Below are positions 59,932 through 64,000 of a stretch of 64,000 nt of DNA, in pieces. This DNA is from Paenibacillus athensensis. Its GTDB lineage: Bacteria > Bacillota > Bacilli > Paenibacillales > NBRC-103111. The notes below the pieces were generated by a model, which saw nothing but the letters and a program-made list of their open reading frames with translations, searched no databases and was not told where the DNA came from. Position 1 is the first letter of the stretch, and every line of letters starts with the position of its first letter. The position numbers were made by a program, and so were the translations under genes. The stretch covers positions 62,001-126,000 of the forward strand of contig NZ_MYFO02000015.1 in NCBI RefSeq assembly GCF_004514475.2, read 5' to 3'.

Positions 59932-62900
59932 AAAACAAGCAGGAGCTATTAATAGAACTGCTAATAAATAGACTCTCCGAGACAAAGGTTGGCATATTAG
60001 TCAAAGGTATTAACGATATTTCTCCCGATGCTATTTCAGGGGCCGTTGCTAAAACTCTTAATAAAAAATTATTTATAACGGCAGTTGGTTACGAAAATAC
60101 ACAAGAAATAGAAACTAACGATTTAATTGTAGCCACAAGAATAGAGAAAGCTGTTATGTGGAGAAGTGAATCTGATAAGGCGGGGGCAATTATCACCTTT
60201 GTAAGGACAGATAGTGATAAACTGCATTCTTTAGCAGAGTTTGACCTTGTTTCTCCACGAGATCTTTCAAAGTATTTACTTGAGAGTTGTATGAGACAGG
60301 AAACTAACACACCAACAATGAATTTTTGGAAGGCCTTGCTCGAAACCTCCTCATATTACTCCTACGAAACACTTTATGAGTTCGTTGAGGCAGTCTCTGC
60401 TGAACCGGATTTAAATGCTGCCATCCCTAGTAACATGTGGATATTAGGCCTTTTGTGTGATTTTGACATTTTAAGCACGAGTATTAAGCCTGCAGAGCGG
60501 CTTCAGCGAAACAGAGAACTAATTGTGGCGATCGGCCAAATGAGCGAGGAGTCGCGAAAGAAACTAAGCCGTTCCTTAGTGAAGGCGACCAAGGATGATA
60601 AAGATAACCTGCAGGCGGCATACAAGCATCTACAGAATTTTTACAAGTACGGTCGTAAGGATACCCTCAGATTACTAAGCTTTGAAATTGTGCAAAGACT
60701 TTTTGCGGCAACAAAATCAGAAAAGAAGTCCATAGACAACCCTGAGGGAGACCACCCAAAGGAGGAAAGCAATTCTATAATTAACGGTAGAGAGTTAGAA
60801 AGCTTAATTACAAATTCAATTATAACGCCCACTGAGGAAGAACTTGATGACTTAAAGGAACTTTTGGGGGATATCAAAAAGCATTTTGATGATAAGCCTG
60901 ATGATAGTAAGAGCGCCTATACTAGCATAGGGGGCATATTTGAGGATCGAAAGATTGTTTTTGAGGCATATAACCCTGCATTGCGAAAACTTGTCGGAAG
61001 GGCTTGCAATGAAACTAATTGGGGGGGAATTCTTGAAACCTCTGAAATTGTTTTAAGAGATGTGGTTGCTGCAGAGATTGAAAATTTTATACCTTTTGTT
61101 CCAGACAGCATCGACATGAAGACTAGCTTTGATAATTCCTCACTCTTCTCATTTATGTCTAGATTTGATGATCAATTTTCCGAGAAGAAGTTGGATTCGG
61201 CAGAGTTTTTTATGCCAATTATAAAAAATCTAATAGAGTCAAGGAAGGTGCTTCTCGATAACATTGATTTAATAATGTATTACCCTGTTTTGTCATTCGG
61301 GGTGGACCTTACTCTTCAAGAAGCCTTGAAAAAGTATGTAGAGGCTTGGGCTAGCTTACTGCGCGCCTATTGCAATAATGAGCTTTCAATGCATGAAATA
61401 AGTCAAAAGGGTAGCAACTTTGTAGCTCGAGCTCTTTTGCTTTTAGATGTATTGTACATAAAAACACCGGTAGAATGGAAAGGAATGCTTATGCCCCTGC
61501 ATCCGCTCTACCTCTGGAGATATTATGAGGTGTTCAAGGAGCTTACAAATAACAGGGAGCAAATGAGTGAGGAAGATGCAAAGAATTTAACTGCGGTTTT
61601 CTCATCTCTACCTCAAATAGTAAATTTTTTGGTAGTCGATAAGCTAATAACAAATTCAATTAGTACTGAGTTACCGTGCTCTGGAAGCATTGAGATGCTA
61701 CCCACCTTTGAAAACAAAACAAACCGCTATTTAGGCTATGATGGGACTCAATCTGTTGAAGAGATACTGTCGCGTTGGGTAGCCTTTGCTCCATACACTA
61801 GGAGTGAAGTTAGAATATGTACAGTGGATGCTCCTGATTTACCAAGCATCTTAAAGTCGTTAAAATATTTTATTGATAATAACGGCTGCGAGCGAATAGT
61901 GTACTTTGCCTATTTAACACGAAATCAAAATGGGAATAGTGAACTTGCCAAGTTAGATTATTCATCTAAGGATTACGAAATTGGCGATTTGATTAAAAGT
62001 GGTAGGATTTCAATTAGTATTAAAAATGTAGCTTCGTCTAATGATGTAAAGCAAGAGCTGCAAAAAAAGCCGGTGCATCTTGCCTTCTATTTCGATCAGG
62101 CTGCCTATTCAATCGAATATGGTCCGAGCACGAAAAGTCTTTATATTAATCCATTAGTTGTAACCTATGATTATGAGTTCGACGACATAACCCATCGTGG
62201 AGACATTTTCCCTTCATCGGATATGGATTCAGGCTTGATTGGAGACTATCACAAGGTTATGCGTCATGCTGAAATAGTAACCGCGAATAGAAATCCGAGG
62301 CCTACGTATAATCCAGATGCCGACATTAGTAGTGTTGTTTCTACTATTGAGAATGGGGAAACACAGTGGTTAATCGCTGCGGATAGAACGACTAATAATT
62401 ACTTACCACGTAACACAATTCCAATTGGAGAAAAGCAATATGGTAGACGGATGGTAAGTATATGGGCTTCTAAGGATTCTAGAATTATTGGGCAATATTT
62501 AAGTCTTTTGCGGCAATATAACCTATATCCAGATAAAGAGGTGTTAATTAATATTCTCTCTCAGTTTGGGCATATTTCATCTGAGGGGTTAATCAGCATC
62601 CCGCGATCTGGAGCAGATGCCCAAGCAATTGCCAATAGAAAAAAAGGGCTTATCGGTACCGTCTTTGCTGCCGCGTGGTATACAAAAAAATATCAGAATT
62701 CTTTGGTAGCCTCATTGGATACACCAGATGCTCGTCTTTGGCTAAACGACAGCAGCATTGGAAATGAACGAGCCGACCTTATTGGTCTGCGCTTTGATGA
62801 GAGCACTAATTCATTGTATGTTCAGCCTATTGAGGTGAAAACAAGAGATGACTCACCGGATGCTAGGCTTTCCGTCGATGAACATACAGGCATTAAGTTA

Positions 62901-64000
62901 GTTACAGGACACGCAGCAGATCAGATTGCTTCTGTTGTTGGAATGCTAAAAGAAATCTTCAATTTGGTTGAAACAGACACCCTTAACATGTTTGTAGCTG
63001 CGCGGCGAGAGGTTCTTAAGTACCAGGTGGTTTCGGAGTGTTTTAGACATATTCATGAGAGCAAATGGCAAAAGCAATGGAGTCAGGTATTGAAAAAAGC
63101 TTTTGGTACGGGGAAAACAGGTAATATAAATATTTATGTATCTGGCATGCTTCTTCATATCAAACTTAGTGAATCAAATGGTGGGAGAACAGTACATGCT
63201 GTACACCCAGAATTTGATGATTGTCCAATTGAATTTGTCGAGCTAACCGCTAAGGAGATACAGGTTGATATTTTCGGAGGACCATCCTCGGTGACTAGAT
63301 CAGCAAAGGAGATTGATTTTGACGAAACCACAGAGGACACTACTGAGCCGGAAATCGAAATTGATAACGATGGCGTTAAAGAGTATGAGACAACTGGAGA
63401 TAATCAACAATCGTTAGAAACAGAGCCGATTGAATACAACCAGTCTCCTGATAATGTCATTGAAGTAAATGAGGCGGCTGCTTCAAAGGAATATGAATCG
63501 AACATTACTAAGACTGAGTCAAATGCTTTGAAAGCCCCTGTAGATGAGATTTCAAGGGAAGAGATTGAACAACTTGCTCGGGACTTTACGAGGTCGTGTT
63601 CAGATTACCATATAAATTTAAAAGAGTGCGATCCAAGTAAGGCAGTAGTTGGCCCAAGTATAATTAGGCTTTATTTCAAGCTTTCAAGAGGACAAAGTCT
63701 TCAATCAGTTGAAAATCATCTAGAGGATATCGGGCGTGAAATGAAGCGAACAGGAATTTTAATTCAAGTAATTCATAATTCCGATGAGATTATTTTGGAT
63801 ATTCCGCGCCTTCACAGAGAACAAGTACTGTATTCAGAGGTTGTCAGCAAACTTCCAGTTACAGCATCACCTGAGAAGTTATATTTTCCAATTGGAAGAA
63901 CTCCAGATGGAAGAGATATTATAAAGGACTTGGGGGAAATGCCTCATATTCTAATTGGTGGAAGCACGGGTTCTGGAAAAACGGTGTTTTTATTTACGAT
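59928..64000 (+). CDS. PD-(D/E)XK nuclease joined to FtsK/HerA motor, 3' end missing
   Basis: ATG 59928 overlaps the previous stop (ATGA). The frame stays open for 1357 codons to the window edge. The long N-terminal part (1-900) is not recognised. A nuclease-like motif follows: Asp950 in ERADLIGLR and Glu969-Val-Lys971 in QPIEVKTR. After an acidic linker (about 1130-1210) comes an FtsK beta-core-like segment (GPSIIRLYFKLSRGQS) and Walker A GGSTGSGKT at 1344-1352. This order resembles DptH, as far as recalled, which couples a DNA motor to cleavage. The product probably tracks along DNA and cuts. The rest of the motor and the end lie beyond the window. Confidence 0.68.
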   Translation, partial: MKNKQELLIELLINRLSETKVGILVKGINDISPDAISGAVAKTLNKKLFITAVGYENTQEIETNDLIVATRIEKAVMWRSESDKAGAIITFVRTDSDKLHSLAEFDLVSPRDLSKYLLESCMRQETNTPTMNFWKALLETSSYYSYETLYEFVEAVSAEPDLNAAIPSNMWILGLLCDFDILSTSIKPAERLQRNRELIVAIGQMSEESRKKLSRSLVKATKDDKDNLQAAYKHLQNFYKYGRKDTLRLLSFEIVQRLFAATKSEKKSIDNPEGDHPKEESNSIINGRELESLITNSIITPTEEELDDLKELLGDIKKHFDDKPDDSKSAYTSIGGIFEDRKIVFEAYNPALRKLVGRACNETNWGGILETSEIVLRDVVAAEIENFIPFVPDSIDMKTSFDNSSLFSFMSRFDDQFSEKKLDSAEFFMPIIKNLIESRKVLLDNIDLIMYYPVLSFGVDLTLQEALKKYVEAWASLLRAYCNNELSMHEISQKGSNFVARALLLLDVLYIKTPVEWKGMLMPLHPLYLWRYYEVFKELTNNREQMSEEDAKNLTAVFSSLPQIVNFLVVDKLITNSISTELPCSGSIEMLPTFENKTNRYLGYDGTQSVEEILSRWVAFAPYTRSEVRICTVDAPDLPSILKSLKYFIDNNGCERIVYFAYLTRNQNGNSELAKLDYSSKDYEIGDLIKSGRISISIKNVASSNDVKQELQKKPVHLAFYFDQAAYSIEYGPSTKSLYINPLVVTYDYEFDDITHRGDIFPSSDMDSGLIGDYHKVMRHAEIVTANRNPRPTYNPDADISSVVSTIENGETQWLIAADRTTNNYLPRNTIPIGEKQYGRRMVSIWASKDSRIIGQYLSLLRQYNLYPDKEVLINILSQFGHISSEGLISIPRSGADAQAIANRKKGLIGTVFAAAWYTKKYQNSLVASLDTPDARLWLNDSSIGNERADLIGLRFDESTNSLYVQPIEVKTRDDSPDARLSVDEHTGIKLVTGHAADQIASVVGMLKEIFNLVETDTLNMFVAARREVLKYQVVSECFRHIHESKWQKQWSQVLKKAFGTGKTGNINIYVSGMLLHIKLSESNGGRTVHAVHPEFDDCPIEFVELTAKEIQVDIFGGPSSVTRSAKEIDFDETTEDTTEPEIEIDNDGVKEYETTGDNQQSLETEPIEYNQSPDNVIEVNEAAASKEYESNITKTESNALKAPVDEISREEIEQLARDFTRSCSDYHINLKECDPSKAVVGPSIIRLYFKLSRGQSLQSVENHLEDIGREMKRTGILIQVIHNSDEIILDIPRLHREQVLYSEVVSKLPVTASPEKLYFPIGRTPDGRDIIKDLGEMPHILIGGSTGSGKTVFLFT

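Noticed and set aside
1-64000. CRISPR arrays and tRNA or rRNA genes
   Set aside because: No regularly spaced repeats of 25-40 bases and no tRNA-like cloverleaf or rRNA sequence was noticed while reading.

Overview
The window looks like the interior of a large integrative and conjugative element (ICE) or conjugative plasmid from a Paenibacillus-like Bacillota host. The clues are strong Shine-Dalgarno sites, an S-layer-homology protein, a copper-amine-oxidase-type surface domain, an Sda-like sporulation kinase inhibitor and a ComP/ComQ/ComA-type quorum-sensing set. Neither element end (att site, integrase) nor a replication origin was recognised, and both window ends cut through genes. No rRNA or tRNA genes were recognised.

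Region A (1-13018, plus strand, GC-rich) encodes a Tad/Flp-like pilus or secretion module: a CpaE-like P-loop protein, a TadA-type ATPase, a fused TadB/TadC-like membrane protein and four small pseudopilin-like proteins. A copper-amine-oxidase-domain protein and a 1275-residue secreted surface protein follow. Region B (13044-33941) is the conjugation backbone: a 2456-residue methylase/helicase fusion, in which a tnpV gene is encoded in another frame, a Fic protein, a toprim protein, an oriT-like cluster of inverted repeats, MobC, an HUH relaxase, a PcfB-like protein, an ArdC-like protein, the VirD4 coupling protein, a VirB2-like pilin, a VirB6-like protein, an XRE repressor with its operator, PrgI and VirB4. 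The backbone resumes at 48263-51222 with a sigma-like regulator, a DUF6075 protein and a membrane-anchored NlpC/P60 hydrolase.

Region C (about 33950-48200) is cargo inserted in the backbone. It starts with probable orphan immunity genes and an Sda-like peptide gene. It then holds a scattered ComQXPA-like system: a candidate prepheromone ending in Trp, a ComP-type kinase, a ComQ-type prenyltransferase and a ComA-type regulator. Interleaved are an S-layer/L,D-transpeptidase protein, a giant beta-propeller hybrid kinase, a lipoprotein, a C39-like secreted protein and a 55-residue membrane peptide behind tandem palindromes.

Region D (51196-64000, AT-rich) begins with a 151-bp MITE that has replaced the end of the hydrolase gene. 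A GTPase gene with an attenuator-like leader follows. Divergent from it is a five-gene unit that looks like an undescribed defence operon: XRE regulator, SfsA-like nuclease, a DruA/DUF4338-like domain fused to a DptF-like ATPase, an unknown protein, and a protein joining a PD-(D/E)XK nuclease motif to an FtsK/HerA motor, cut by the window end.

One recurring theme is that Rho-independent-terminator-like hairpins lie inside several backbone coding regions. All family names come from recognising motifs by eye; no database search was run.
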